A stretch of 64,000 nucleotides of DNA from Sabellastarte sp. h YS-2021 (GCA_964017235.1 OZ024933.1:94145432-94209431); one strand, 5' to 3'; shown: positions 44,485 through 56,885, numbered from the stretch's first letter. Numbers and translations: made by a program. Notes: a model not told the origin generated them from the letters alone.

Positions 44485-45862
44485 TGTCAAGTAGAGGATG
44501 GTTAGTCTTTTTGTAGTGTTTGTTTTCTTCTTGCTTTTCCTGGGTTGTCTACTTGACAATTGGTTGAATTCAAATAAAATATACAAGATGTAGTTTTCAA
44601 CAAATAATTCTTTATTTCAACAAAGTTATTTTTCACAAAAAAGTTACAAAGTGTTTTGATGGTGCCTCAGTTATAATCCTGTTCTGTTCACTACTCTGGT
44701 CAAAAGTCTCTCTGATGAAAAATCCTGCCTCTCTAGCTAAACTGGCCCTTTTTATAACAAACTGTGGAATGCAAGCCCTGAGTCACAAACATTTCTCTCT
44801 CTGGAATGCTACAGGAACTAATGGTCACATGTTCACATAATTCAGTAAGATGTCCAAATACAGAAGTCACATGATCAAGGATTTTAGTAATTTAGTAAAT
44901 TCTTATATACATTTTGGTCATGTGACCAAAACATTGCCTAAAAAGGATCCATAAGGGGTCATGTGACCTGTCTTCATAAGAAATGCAGGTAACCATGTGA
45001 CCAAGGAATAAGAACTGGTGGTGGTCATGTGACCTATTATCTAAGAGTTTTGCAGATAACAGTACCTAATATGGAGGGTCATGTGACTAGCAGGGAATTA
45101 TGGGAAAGACTGGTTCTTAAGCTTGAGAATGTCATGTGACCACATATTTTGCCAAACTCATTTCTAAATATGGAAAGATGTTCCTGTGTCTGGATTCCTA
45201 AGCTATGAAGCCATGCTTCTCATTCCCTGTACTTGTATAACCTTCTAACTTATATAAAAATGACCAGAGTTCTTTTGATATTGTAACAAAATGTAAACTT
45301 TAATTACTGGAACTAAGAATAAGTAATTAAAATGCACCATATAAAACACTGATTGTTATAACATATGAACCCTTGATTAATAACTACATTTGTATTCAAC
45401 TGTTTACACAGAACAACTTGTCATAATATTTCTACTAAATATTGACCCTGGATTATAGATGTACTGGCTTATTTCTTTTATTTCATTTAGAAATTAATTA
45501 TTCTGATTGCTTATGTTAATAGAAGTGATTTAATTAACATCGGTCTATGACAAGTCTTATAAACACAGCATATTTAGGATGGCATGATATTTTACAACAC
45601 TGAGTATGTGCTGTGAATGACAGCAAGCAAATGAACTTCATGCTAACACTAACACACACTAAGCACAAACAGAAGAGAGATGTTTGTATAAATGGTAATG
45701 CATGCATCTTACCTAAACATATAAACTATTTTGACATCTACTGTATATCATAAGTATACTTATGATGTTTAAAAGTATTTCTGATCTATATTTTACTGAT
45801 TAATTTTACTAAGCTCAATTAAACAATTAATAGTAATTAAAATGATTCTTCTTCTCCCTAAT
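44485..45862 (-). repeat. 5' LTR (in coding orientation)
   Basis: The promoter LTR. TATA (TATAAAAA) is at 44756-44749 on the minus strand, so transcripts would start near 44720. The reading frame of gag stays open back to 44586, inside U5 of this LTR, but without an ATG there. It contains the same TCATGTGA cluster at about 44823-45141. Confidence 0.9.
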
Positions 45863-45867
45863 AACAG

Positions 45868-47164
45868 GATGGCTGATTTTTAACAGTGATTGTATAAGGT
45901 AATATCTAGCCTTTATCAAATTGTAAAAATCCCTTGAATTCAAACTACTATTGTGTAATCAGAACCATTATTTTCTGAAAGTGGAATTGATAAGTTGACA
46001 TATGCAACCAATAAACATTGAATAGGCTTCATATCTGCTTAAAATGGCTTTGGTTTTTACCTTTTTTCAACAATTTTAAACTAAATATATCTGCATTGTT
46101 AATCAGATAAGTTGCTCTGCAGAAGTTACCTAGTTATCTCCACTGGCAGGTTATGTTTTTGGGTGCATTCATTTGTCAGTTTGTGTTCAGTGGTTTTTTT
46201 TATATATGCAAGCAATCGATCTTAAATATTGGGATCGAATTTTCATAAAATTTGGCTTGTTTAACTAGTGTTGACCACTCATTTGCACACCAAATACATT
46301 CATTGTTATACTCTTTTAAAGACAGTTCATGGAATTTTTGAGCGAAAAAACAATGTTCTGATCAGCGAGGAATGACTGTAACAGGAAATAATGGTTGACA
46401 ACAAGGAATTACCAGATGGACTTGAAGATATGACAGATTTTTTTCTTTCATGGTTACTATACCTGCCCCCTCTGGGTATTTCTATGTCAACTCAAGTAGA
46501 AGTGTTGTTTGAAATAGTAACTTTGGAGAATACTAAAACAACACCAGTAACAATGCAGGATGTTTGTCTATTTGAAATAGCCATTTAGCCAGTTGTGATG
46601 ATAGTAAACGTATTCTAGTGAAACACAGCCAATGAAAGCCAGTAGCCCTTGCTAAAACGAGTGTTGTCACAAGCTAACATTATATGACCTAAAATGTTAT
46701 ATTTCAAAACAGACCTCACAACACTGTAGTACTAAACTTAGGATGGGTTTTCAAAGGACAGAAAATGAATGAAAAAGATTTTTTTTTTTTACTTCATTGG
46801 GGAAGTTAGTGGAGAGGAGGGAGGGGGAGGGACAGTTGGTCTTATTTTTATAAAAGTATATGTAGTGTGTGTTTCGACAACACAAATCACTAATGCTAAT
46901 TCAAAGACACACTATGATTATATTGGATGTGTTTCCCCTACCCAGTAATCATGAAGTGGTTAACTGTAGTAGTCAGCTTTTTGGGTTTACAAATGTTAAC
47001 CAATGCAGACATGTTTGAAACCAGTAATAAGATTGCTACAAGAATTATATACATAGTTTACTTACTTTTCTCTAGTCTAACTAAATCAAAAGAGCATAAT
47101 GAAATCATCTGCAATAGCATCTATGGGTACTTCACTGGGAACACAGGAAAGCTGGGGATGGGTG
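45868..47164. other. Unassigned; weak dispersed-repeat fragment at 46135-46290
   Basis: The fragment has GGTTATGTTTTTGGGTGCAT and ATTTTCATAAAATTTGGCTT, relatives of the repeats at 1606 and 51140. A poly-T run lies near 46771-46780 and G-rich DNA at about 46810-46835. No coding region is supported. Confidence 0.4.
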
Positions 47165-48200
47165 ACAATGCGAGCATAGTTGATACAGGAGCATGGGCTA
47201 TAAATGAGGCAAATAGTTAAAAAAAAAAACCATGTACCTCACAGAATAAACAAATATTTTGTTTTTATTGAATAATCCACATAGGACACCCTAGTGTTTG
47301 TCTTTATAAAATAAATACTCACTACATGATCTCATGTACCAACCAATCAAATACATTGTACCTGCCACAGTTCAGCCAATCAGAACGCTAGAAACTTCTC
47401 AGTGTGGGGAATTCCCACTATTGTGAGGTTATACACGTTGTTGCAATATGGTTAAATTATACACTTTTCGACTGGGTGTTTATGCATATTTTACGTGTTT
47501 TTAAGGATGGGTGTTAATATGACCATGTGCGCTTCCGCCCATGATTTCGGTAATTTTAGCTGTATTGCAAAATGTCTCTTTAACCATGTGGGATTTCTCT
47601 TAAACTATCTAGGGATGTCCAGGACTACTAATGTTTCATGTCGGCTGTTGCCAATTTTAATCCTGTCGACACTGAATAACCATCGACTTTATAAAACTAC
47701 TACAAATCAGTTTCATTCATATTGTAAAAGGCAATGAAAACGTAAAATATGTTAAATAAAATGAAAATATATGTATATAATCTGTAAAATTTAATAAATT
47801 TGCTGTTTTCCTGCGACTTCTGATGCATTTTACTTATACAGGAAGTGGCCGATATAAGAGGTATATGGTACTTCCGGTTTTACGTGAATGCATAAACACT
47901 CCAGAAATTGTGGCTGTTGTTTGATTTTAACTTATTTTTATGTGACAACATGGACATATATCACAGATTCAGACCTTCAGCCATCTTTTGCTACATTGAG
48001 CGATTATTCACACTAAAAATATGAACCGGTAAATGACACTATTCTAACTGTTGTCGATTAGTTGGCAAGTCGTGCCACCCTAAAACTATCAGAAGTTTCA
48101 GCGATTTGAATTGGCTGAGAATGAATGTGGCAGGTACAATACATTTAACTGGTTGCTGATTGTGTACTTATTTATACAAATATTTCACACATAAATTGTT
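47165..48200. mobile_element. About 1-kb element with long inverted arms
   Basis: The left arm wording AACCAATCAAATACATTGTA, CCTGCCACAGTTCAGCCAAT and AGAAACTTCTCAG (47340-47403) reappears inverted at 48085-48165 (GAAGTTTCAGCGATTTGAAT, TGGCAGGTACAATACATTTA). The similarity extends to AATAAATACTCACT near the outer side. A one-arm copy is at 1781-2215. The interior (47530-48000) has only short frames and no transposase signature. Confidence 0.6.
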
Positions 48201-49050
48201 AAATTGAATACATTTTTATGTGATATTGTGAAGTATGTTGCTTAATATTTTGTATACGTATCAGTTATCATCATGCCATTTTCAGTTTATCAGTCATATT
48301 ATGTTTATTGCCCATGCTCAAACCTCACAAATGAACACCCCTTTCCTTATATTTTTCTCACTAATATCACCCATGGAAGGTTTTGGTACGTCCCACATTT
48401 TGAAAAATATGGCCTTCAGTATTTTGATGTTTGGTTGGCCATCAGCAATTTGGCATGATCGACCTGTGATAAGGAAACTTAGGCTAATTATGACATATGG
48501 TTACAAGGCAGAGTGCATAATGTATCTAGTGTAAATATCACCGATAATCAATGGTTTGCCTCAAGGAAATTAAATCCATGGGTAGTTTATGAAAACTTTG
48601 TCAATATTTTGAAGTAATTATTTTCAAAATGTACTCCAAATTGATATTACTCACAAGTCTAATGAATGGGCCTCCTTTCATTTAGTTTCTCAATACCTAC
48701 ACTTTAATGGGAATTCTGAAGACTAAGAATTCAGAATTAGCCTTTGCAGAAAATGTGTTGTGGTAATTGTAGGGGATTCTTGCTTCTCAATAAATATATT
48801 TAAAATATACACACAATTTTGTGTATGGGACTATGGGTATAAATTAATAGCTTCAGACTGCAAAGAATATACTGATCATAATGTACTCGTACATCAAACA
48901 TTGTATATTATACAATAGTGAAATATATATCCATAGGTATGTCAGATTCTAATAAAATCACTGACTGTGAATCTTTCACTGAGGGAGTTGTAGAGAATAG
49001 GTGTGCGTAAGGCTCAAATTTGTACACTGTCTTTTGTACACTGTATTAGA
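48201..49050. other. Unassigned AT-rich sequence
   Basis: Nothing recognised. Two plus-strand frames at 48235-48534 overlap in different phases and lack a domain. Confidence 0.4.
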
Positions 49051-49054
49051 TTGG

Positions 49055-49800
49055 TGTGTCCGACGTCTGACTGTCTGTCCATCTGTCCATCAACATTTTC
49101 GTTTCTGGACTCTAACTCAAAAAGACTTTGTCCAATCGAATTCAAGCTTGACAGGGAAATAGATCTCTATCATAGCTAAGTTGCTTTTGAAATTGGTGTA
49201 ATTCCGTCCGTTTGTCTGTACGTCAACATTTTTCGTTTCTGGACTCTTAACTCAAAAATGCTTTGTCCAATTGAATTCAAACTTGACAGGGAAATAGATC
49301 ACCATCATAGATAAGTTGCTTTTCGAAATTGGTGTAATTCCGTCCATTTGTTTGTCCGTTTGTCTATCAACATTTCCGTTTCTGGACTTTAACTCGAAAA
49401 TGCTTTCTCAAATCAAATTCAAACTTGACCGGGAGATAGATCACCATCATAGATAAGTTGCTTTCTAAATTGGCGTAATTCCGTCTGTTCATTTGTCGGA
49501 TTTTTTGTCTGTTTGTCTATCAACATTTCTGTTTCCGGGCTCTAACTCGAAAACGCTTTGTCCAATAAAATTCGAACTTGACAGGGAGATAGATCACCAT
49601 CATAGCTAAGTTCTTTTTTGAAATTGGTGTAATTCCAGCTGTTTGGTTGTCCGTTTTTGGTCTGTTTGTCCGTCAACATTTCCTTTTCCAGACTCTAACT
49701 CAAAAACGCTTTGTCTCATCGAATTCAAACTCGACAGGGAGATAGACCACCATCATAGCTAAGTTGCTTTCGAAATTGGTGTGATTCCGTCTGTTCTCTA
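49055..49800. repeat. Tandem array, 133-153-bp unit, five copies
   Basis: CAACATTT followed by CGTTTCTGGACTCTAACTC begins at 49091, 49224, 49368, 49521 and 49674 (steps 133, 144, 153, 153). Each unit also has GCTTTGTCCAAT, GAATTCAAACTTGACAGGGA, AGATCACCATCATAG and a TCCGT(T)TGTCTGT stretch of variable length that accounts for the step changes. A GTGTCCGACGTCTGACTGTC stretch at 49056 is in the place of the GC-rich heads of the other arrays. Confidence 0.92.
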
Positions 49801-50440
49801 AAAATTATGAACATATATTGGTATATTCATGACCACTATCACCACCGTCTTCTGCATACATCTACCATACATCGATCCTGTAGATATGGTAATACTATGT
49901 CTTACTTTAATAAATTATTTTTTTGTGATTAGGTGCCATGCAATATTATATTATCGTACATTAATGCTCTATACTTACTTAGTTTCAGTCCTATATTTAG
50001 TATAGCACAGGTACAGTAATGTAACCTAGGTAACAAGTTTTACATTTCTTAGCACATCTAACACATTAACCTTAATTGGGTGACCTAACATTTCTTTCCT
50101 TGTTTCTAAATTTAATTACAGCAGTCGCTAACCTTATTGCTGCCTGCGCAACCCACCTTTTGGGGTATTTCTGACCCTCTTGTTTAAAACATGTACACAG
50201 ATATTTGGTATTCATAAAGCATTTGTACATGTTAGAAGATATAGACTCATCCGATCTGCATATATAAAGAGTCCAACTGAAACTTCATTATCTGAACTGA
50301 AAGTTTTCCCAAATTGCAAAGAATATTGAGCCTTTAGCAATGCTATATTGAGGGATTGGTGGATGGCTAAAGTCAGAGGTTTGTCTTATGTCACTTCTAA
50401 CTGGTGATCAGTTATGAAACTTCACTAAAAAGCACCATTA
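49801..50440. other. Unassigned AT-rich sequence
   Basis: Nothing recognised. Confidence 0.4.
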
Positions 50441-50444
50441 AAGC

Positions 50445-50838
50445 ACAAACCTCCACCATGGGGCAATTTCAAAAATTTGGATTTTTTTGGTATCCAGATT
50501 ATGATTCTCCAAAATGTAGTAGTTTTTCTTCCTTTGAGTATGCCCTATCCACATAAAACTTTTATGAAGATCTGCTTATTAGTTCTGGAGATAGGTCAGT
50601 CAGAAAGCAAAAGTCATTGAAGATACATTAAAAGTAGGACCTTTCAAAATTCAGGATATTTTTGTGTGCAGAATGTGATCGGGATGCTTTCCAAAGTGTA
50701 ATGCCTTCTTGCTTTGTTCAGGACCTATGCTCAGAAAAAATTTATAAGAACGGCCATTTACCTTAGTAGTTATTGCAAGGACAGACAGACAGATTAACAC
50801 ACACACATTATAACCTCCTTGGCAAAGGTAATAACCAC
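50445..50838 (+). repeat. Dispersed repeat, distant relative of the 61.4-kb repeat
   Basis: Ordered blocks GGTATCCAGATTATGATTCT, CTTCCTTTGAGTATGCCCTA, TTTTATGAAGATCTGCTTAT, TAGTTCTGGAGATA, (ACAG)n at 50771 and ATAACCTCCTTGGCAAAGGT parallel 61618-61810, including a CCTCC..GGAGG-type hairpin near the end of each. It is diverged and carries no coding sequence. Confidence 0.6.
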
Positions 50839-50844
50839 TAGGGA

Positions 50845-51125
50845 TGTGACAAGGACAAATAATTCGGGTTGATTTCTGGTGGATAAAAATTCGACTCAGA
50901 ATCGAGCCCTCACAAAGTTTAGTATCCACCTGGACAGGAAACAACATACAGTTTGGTGGCTCCTGTAAATGAAAAAAAAAATATAAAGATAAAAGCTTTG
51001 AATTACTTGAATTAGGTGATACCACCACATAATATACTTAATAATATTATGTTAAAAATAGTGAATTGTGCGATTTATGTAAGTAAAGTGTGTTATTTAT
51101 GTTTCATTACCTAAAAAACATAACC
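50845..51125 (+). mobile_element. hAT-like MITE, orientation opposite to the 16- and 18.5-kb copies
   Basis: It begins CTAGGGATGTGACAAGGAC, then CAGAATCGAGCCCTCACAAA, GACAGGAAACAACATA, AAAGCTTTGAATTACTTGAA and AAAAATAGTGAATTGTGCG. This is the complement of the order seen at 15975 and 18505. The 125-codon minus-strand frame at 50651-51028 crosses two different repeats and is not a gene. Confidence 0.65.
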
Positions 51126-52320
51126 GGTTCAATCGATTGTTATATACGCAAGCACTCAAAACTTAAAATTGGAATCCAATTTTCATGAAATTTGCCTTGC
51201 CCGGAGAGTGTCGACAGCTTGGTCACATCCATAATAACCACTGGGACACTTAGGCCTCTTTGTGGACAGACAGTCGTCTTCAGTCATTTCAAAATAATAG
51301 ATCAAAAACAGGTGTAAGAAAGAAATATAGCTTTTAGTTACATGGCCTTGATGACTGAGGATTAAGAAGTGTATCACATTGTATAATCCAGGTCTGCCAA
51401 TGACATCAATATTCTGAGCACATCTTGCAAACATATAAAAGTCCCTGTTGATCAGGTCATCTAGCTAAGATATTACTGTGTAGAGTGTTTTCTCTTTAAC
51501 AGCTTGACATAATTTATTAATTTATGTCAGCCTTATTAGCCTTGCTTATTGGGAAAAGCTTTGACCGTAATGTAATCAAGATAAACATTCAGTTTATAAG
51601 TTTGTATATATGTGTTCTTATATTACTTTATATGTTGGCTTCTACCTTAATATACTGGTAAGAGAGTTTTTTGTTAGATAAGCTAACATCTTCAAACATA
51701 TATAGGTGTTTCCAGAATGCTAATCTACAAAATAATAATAGTTTCATAATACCTAATCTCAATTCAAGCAAACTCTTAGGTGAAGGAATCATCCTCAGCT
51801 CAGAATCATTCGTCTATCGAACATATATGTATGTATACAACAGCAGTTGTGTACTTATCTAAAAAGACATTTTGTACAATTTTGAGCCATAAGTAAGGTT
51901 ATGGTAAGTATATAGACAAAGAAATTAAAGTCCTGGTAAGTGTTTCATAAGCTTTGATTAAGGTAGTAAGTGTTTAAGTGTGTAATTTCCTTGGAATTTG
52001 TTTTACACCTCATAAAACTGTTGAGAGGATAATTAATTCAGTCTTGACCTTGAAAAGTCACACTTCCAGTTGAAGTAGGAGTGCTCATTTGAAGAATGTC
52101 CATTATCATCAAATCTGTGCAGGAATACATGGTAAAACTTCCACTTTATCTGTGAGAATCATTTACTGGATCATCTGGCCATACCCACTAAATAAACATG
52201 CATGAATAATCATAAATAATTGTTGTAACAAGTTAACAACATGTTCATTCTTGCCGTAAGTCTCATGCCATATTTTACTGAAATACTGCATTGGTGTTTA
52301 TGAACCTGCACCATCAGCTA
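51126..52320. other. Unassigned AT-rich sequence
   Basis: A short piece of the dispersed ATTTTCATGAAATTTGCC repeat is at 51140-51200. Nothing else is recognised. Confidence 0.4.
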
Positions 52321-52321
52321 G

Positions 52322-52640
52322 GTTTGGGTCGGAGGCCCTAGTAGCTTTCTATCGAGAGCATTTTACTGAAAAACTGTGACTACATTTTACAATCACCATG
52401 TCCCTTGTCAACATATACAATTGAACCAAACTATTAGAAACAAACACTACATTTGAAGAAATTACACTTTTGTCTCATATTCTTGTGCATTTGAGGATAA
52501 ATTTTTATTGCAATTTCATTAAGAGGAAACTGCCATTTTTTGGTGTCACAAGTTTCAATTCCTGTCAGGGGTCTCTTTGTTTGGGGTGTAATAAAATGCA
52601 TCTCTTTTCGGAATCCTGGAATCGAAATGGTTTCGCATGG
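52322..52640 (+). mobile_element. hAT-like non-autonomous element (copy of 11.35 kb family)
   Basis: It has TTTGGGTCGGAGGCCCTAG, TATCGAGAGCATTTTACTGA, CTTGTCAACATATACAATTG, TATTAGAAACAAACACTACA and TTTGAAGAAATTACACTTTT in the order of 11348-11520. Both short plus-strand frames are incidental. Confidence 0.55.
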
Positions 52641-52724
52641 TCAGCCTACTGATCTATACATTTTTTATACTGACCCATTGCTGCTATCATCGTGGGCAAG
52701 AAAATGGAAAAAAATAAAATAAAG

Positions 52725-52904
52725 GCACAAGTGGTCACTGGTAGGCCATGTATATGGAATGTCCAACAACATTTTCTCTAATCTGGACACCAAACAAGAC
52801 AGAGGAAACAAGGCAGGCCAAATCAGATCTGAAATGGAGAAAGGAACTGAAAGACCTGAAAATATTGGAGGAGGCAGAAAAACTAGGGAAGCACAGAGAG
52901 GGGA
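52725..52904 (+). pseudogene. LINE 3'-end coding fragment, frameshifted
   Basis: In one frame (52725-52800) the sequence reads HKWSLVGHVYGMSNN. In a second frame (52815-52900) it reads AKSDLKWRKELKDLKILEEA. Together these follow the usual C-terminal wording of several LINE reverse transcriptases (W.GH..RM, then R...W...V..ELK...W.EAE.LA.DR). A frame change lies between the two. A 17-T run follows at 52905-52921. Only about 180 bp remain, so clade assignment is not possible. The motif order is from memory of the family. Confidence 0.5.
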
Positions 52905-52995
52905 TTTTTTTTTTTTTTTTTGATAAAATCATAATGTTCTCATGCATAATGAAGAGTATCAAATGTTTATGTGGCTCAGGAATATTACAACTTAT

Positions 52996-53520
52996 AGTAG
53001 CCCTACTTTTTACACATAATTTTAGTGCATAGTAGCCTTACTTTTTACACATGATTTTCATTCATAGTAGCCTTAATTTTTACACATGATTTTAATGTAT
53101 AGTAGCCTTAATTTTTACACATGATTTTAATGTATAGTAGCCTTACTTTTTACACATGATTTTCATTCATAGTAGCCTTAATTTTTACACATAATTTTAA
53201 TGCATAGTAGCCCTACTTTTTACACATGATTTTAATGCATAGTAGCCTTACTTTTTACACATGATTTTCATCTGTAGTAGCCCTACCTTTTATGCATCAT
53301 TTTAATGTGTAGTAGCCCTACCTTTTACACATAATTTTAATGCATAGTAGCCTTACTTTTTACACATAATTTTCATCCGTAGTAGCCCTACCTTTTATGC
53401 ATCATTTTAATGCGTAGTAGCCCTACCTTTTACACATGATTTTAATGCATAGTAGCCTTAATTTTTACACGTGATTTTAATGCATAGTAGAACTAGTTTT
53501 TACACATAATTTTAATGTTA
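52996..53520. repeat. Minisatellite, 35-bp unit, 15 copies
   Basis: AGTAGCC starts every 35 bp from 52996 with no slip through the fifteenth unit at 53486 (AGTAGAACTAG variant). Unit form is AGTAGCCTTACTTTTTACAC plus ATGATTTTAATGCAT. Units differ by one to five substitutions in a mosaic (CCTTA/CCCTA, ATGATTTT/ATAATTTT, TTCATTCAT/TTAATGCAT). Some pairs are shared at a distance, as expected from repeated multi-unit duplication. Confidence 0.95.
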
Positions 53521-55435
53521 CTGAGGGAATACTGGTATTCAAATTTTTATCTGTGTGTGCAACTGTGCATGGTATCGTAATTTGGCACAAACGTCAACTT
53601 GACTCAAACCAGGAGACGGATTATTTATTGACAATTGGATATCATTGGCAACACGTACACATTTATGGGCATGTATGAAAACCATGTAAGGTAGCCAAAG
53701 TGATAATGAAACTAATCAGTTGTTTTCAGAAATTTCTATACATACAAAATTAGAAATGGTGCCAGGTTGGGGTGCTGATGTAGAAGTAGAAATTATACAT
53801 GTATTATCATCCCTAAAAAACACTGTGTTTAAAACACAAGTTTATTGATAATATGTTGTGTTGGGAAAGGACATTCATTATCTGCGCTTGTGTCAGTGCA
53901 CATTTTTATCAAAAGAAATCCGGAAATAAAATTAACACCTAAGTTATTTGAGAAATATGATTCCAATTTCTATATTTTCTGCTCATACTAACTCTGCTTA
54001 AATTGGGCTTATCTGGCCCTAGCTAAATTTAACTTATGCACTGACTCAGTATGTGTTTGGGAATGTTCTGTGATTCAAAAGTATTCTTCCAGGCTCTCTA
54101 AACCGTAATGCAAATGTGATATAGTTTTAGCCATAATGCAAACCGGATCAGAGGCCTTTCAGAGCCTTCCTCAGCTAGCTAGGCTATATAACTATATGAG
54201 AACATTATGAAAAATAATTCTAATGTAATCAAAGAGTTGTGTCTATACTATACATATTAACACCTGTGGCCAAGGCTAGAAGTATCCCTGCTTTAATTGA
54301 AACTGACCCTTGGTGTTCCTGAATCTGTTTGTGAGGAATTGTACACCTATCAGAAAAGTCAAAACAAACCTTGCCACCCACCAGTGGAGTGATAAGAGGC
54401 ATCTTTATAGTGAGTTAGCCTCGACAAGGCACTCAAATGAAGCAAGAACGTATTGTGTGTATTATCCGGCCAATGCCATCAGTATTGTCATTCCAAGGTA
54501 AATTGACTCCCATTTAAATTTAATATTAGGTCAAAGTTGATTTCTTTGTATGCATTTTTAAACAGAATTTTCTTTAAATAGAGCAGTTATTTCACATTTA
54601 TTGTTGATCAGTTATTGACTATATTAGCAGTATGCCCAGTGAAAAGACCTACTATGAATTTGCAAATGTACAATGGCCTGTGTTAGGCTATTGAATATTT
54701 TTTTTCAAACAAAGAAGATATCATTGCACCAAATCACTGGAATCACTCAGTGCTGTATCACAAACACAAGTCTCATAGTTTCCAATTCTGCAAATGAATG
54801 TGCCACACACACCTCTCCCCAAAAACTAATACATGCCACCGTCTAAGTCTAGCAGTCCTTTTGCTAATTGAGATGTCAAAAGAAAAAACATCCTCATTAA
54901 AAAAATGGGCTGCTGATTGCCACAGTGTGGGTTAAATTTTGCCCCAAATCTCTCTATTTTCACTTTGGATAAAAGGTAGTGCAGAGATTACAATGTAGTA
55001 TCAATATCAATATAAAACTGTCATTTGTTGTGGTCTATAATTTGATTAATTGATATTGATTTAACATGACCTTTGACCCAATAGAGTGATCACACAAGTC
55101 TGGATTATTTCAGGAGAGTTAAATTGGATGGTATCTTCATATATTTTTTAAATGGATTTAACTAGTAGTTGCCACAAGTAGAATTAAATGGCTGATATTT
55201 TCAACTTTTACTTAGATCAAATCCACTGCATTTAAATTTATAAATTTGAGCCATATATTGTATATCTTATCGAATGTTTCTTTTTTAAGTTTAGCTTATT
55301 GCAGCTAAAGTTTTAAAGGTTTAACACACAAAGTGATGAATTATTTAATTAGTGGGCTCTTGTGTCTGTGTTTTTGGGTTTGAGTCCAGTTCATAATAAT
55401 ATTTTGGATTCACGAAGGAACTTTCCTGGTGGTTG
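53521..55435. other. Unassigned sequence
   Basis: No gene is supported. A 63-codon frame at 54310-54501 ends at a donor-like CCAAG/GTAAAT, but it has no recognisable domain and no convincing acceptor, so it is only noted. Confidence 0.4.
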
Positions 55436-55439
55436 TGTG

Positions 55440-55590
55440 ATATCACCGATGGCCTAGTGGTTAGCAAGTTTGGCATCCAATCATAGGCTGTCACCTCTGT
55501 GGGTTTGAGCCCCACAAGTGGCAATGCTGAGGACCTGTCCCAATATGACCCTAGCTGTTGAATGGGACGTAAAACTTGTCTTGGTAGGTG
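55440..55590 (+). mobile_element. tRNA-derived SINE
   Basis: GATGGCCTAGTGGTTAGCAA (box A) and GTGGGTTTGAGCCCCAC (box B) are followed by GGACCTGTCCCAATATGACC and the end GCTGTTGAATGGGACGTAAA. It aligns in order with 2275-2440. The head is well kept but lacks a complete cloverleaf. Confidence 0.8.
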
Positions 55591-56885
55591 TGAAAAGGTA
55601 CTAAAACTCCTGTTGAAACTTTGATCCGGTGCTGAATTTTACAGATCTTAGAAAATTTTTGATGACTTATTTTCTCAGTCATAAAATTCGAACTTTGTCC
55701 TTTCACAGACTAATAGGTATTTGCATGAAGATAGTTCTTGAGCAAAAGGAAAAAATAGTGCCAATCTCATTGTGCAAATTTGCAAGTAATGTATCTGTTT
55801 TGTACAAACTCTTGAGGAGTGTTTACTATGGAGCAGTTAATTTGGTTATTTTAAGATCATCTTACCCGTATCTTTCTTGTACACAAACTATACACAGGTA
55901 CCAAAGAGTACAACCCACTCATCTTTAGATGCCAGCAAAATATCCAGTCTAAAATTGAGGCCACTTTCTTTATCTGTTTCTTCGAGGCCTTTTTGACATT
56001 TCATGGTAAGTAGAGAATGCGATCAAAACATTTAAGACATTTGATTACAAAGTACATTTAAATCAAAGACGAATTAGCAACTATAAAGTGAGTTAGTTAG
56101 GTGGACATATAGGCACACACCTACACAGACATCTCTATAAGTAAATATACATTGCTGTTCGTCAAACAGATTTACTGAGCACACTACATATAATTTATAT
56201 ACTGACTTTAAGTAACATCCTTAAACTCTGGTACATGGTAAAGCTGGGTCTTCCCTTCCCCTCTATCCCCTTTGTTTATACTCTGTGTGTTTATTTCATC
56301 TAATAATCATGTGCTAATTGAAACAAGTGCACTGTGAATTGGCACAGCTTGGCTTGTTTACCCAGGGATAATCCCACATCCCTGAAATCAGTTACCGAGG
56401 AAACCGGGAATGTAACATATTGATACCAATGAGGGAAACAAGGTATGGGGTTAATAGCAAAGGTATCTTGCAATCAAGACCATTTTGCCAAGATACCATA
56501 ATGGAATATAAGTTCTAACCCTTATCTCATTTGACAGCTCAAAAATGGTAGCAAAACTTAAAATCTTAGATCTACCCACAACCTTATAAATTTAAAGAAA
56601 TATATGCATATGTATTTTCCACAGATTTTTCAGATTTCACTTCCTGTTAGAAGGCCGATTCGATTAAGAAAACACTAGAATAATAATTAAACTATGTGAT
56701 TTTAATCGGCATGAATAAGAAGTAAACAATTTAGGGCTTGGATGTCATAAAGAAGCTGTATTATTACCACTTAAAACCTCCTCTAGAAATTTATATAAGT
56801 TGGCTGTTCTATTTAGTTTATTTATAAGTAGCACTTTGTTTAGATGCTACTAAAAGAAATTCACGTGGAGATACACTTTAATAAA
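55591..56885. other. Unassigned AT-rich sequence
   Basis: No supported gene. The 99-codon frame at 55629-55928 has no recognisable domain. Confidence 0.4.

Larger units (their letters stand above)
41147..45862 (-). mobile_element. Young non-autonomous Ty3/gypsy-type LTR retrotransposon (gag-pro only)
   Basis: Two 1,378-bp LTRs flank a 1,960-bp interior that codes on the minus strand for Gag and an aspartic protease. Only about 180 bp separate the protease stop from the 3' LTR, so RT, RNase H and integrase are absent. The LTRs are the same length. The only difference I found is A at 42476 versus C at 45814, so insertion was recent. PBS, polypurine tract, TATA, poly-A signal and 5-bp target duplication are all visible. 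It should be mobilised, if at all, by the pol products of a related full-length element. Confidence 0.9.

Noticed and set aside
52996..53520. CRISPR-like regular spacing
   Set aside because: Units are contiguous with no unique spacers, and the setting is metazoan. It is a minisatellite.
54310..54501. Possible host exon ending at a GTAAAT donor
   Set aside because: No recognisable domain, no strong acceptor and no neighbouring exon. One donor-like site is expected by chance at this length.
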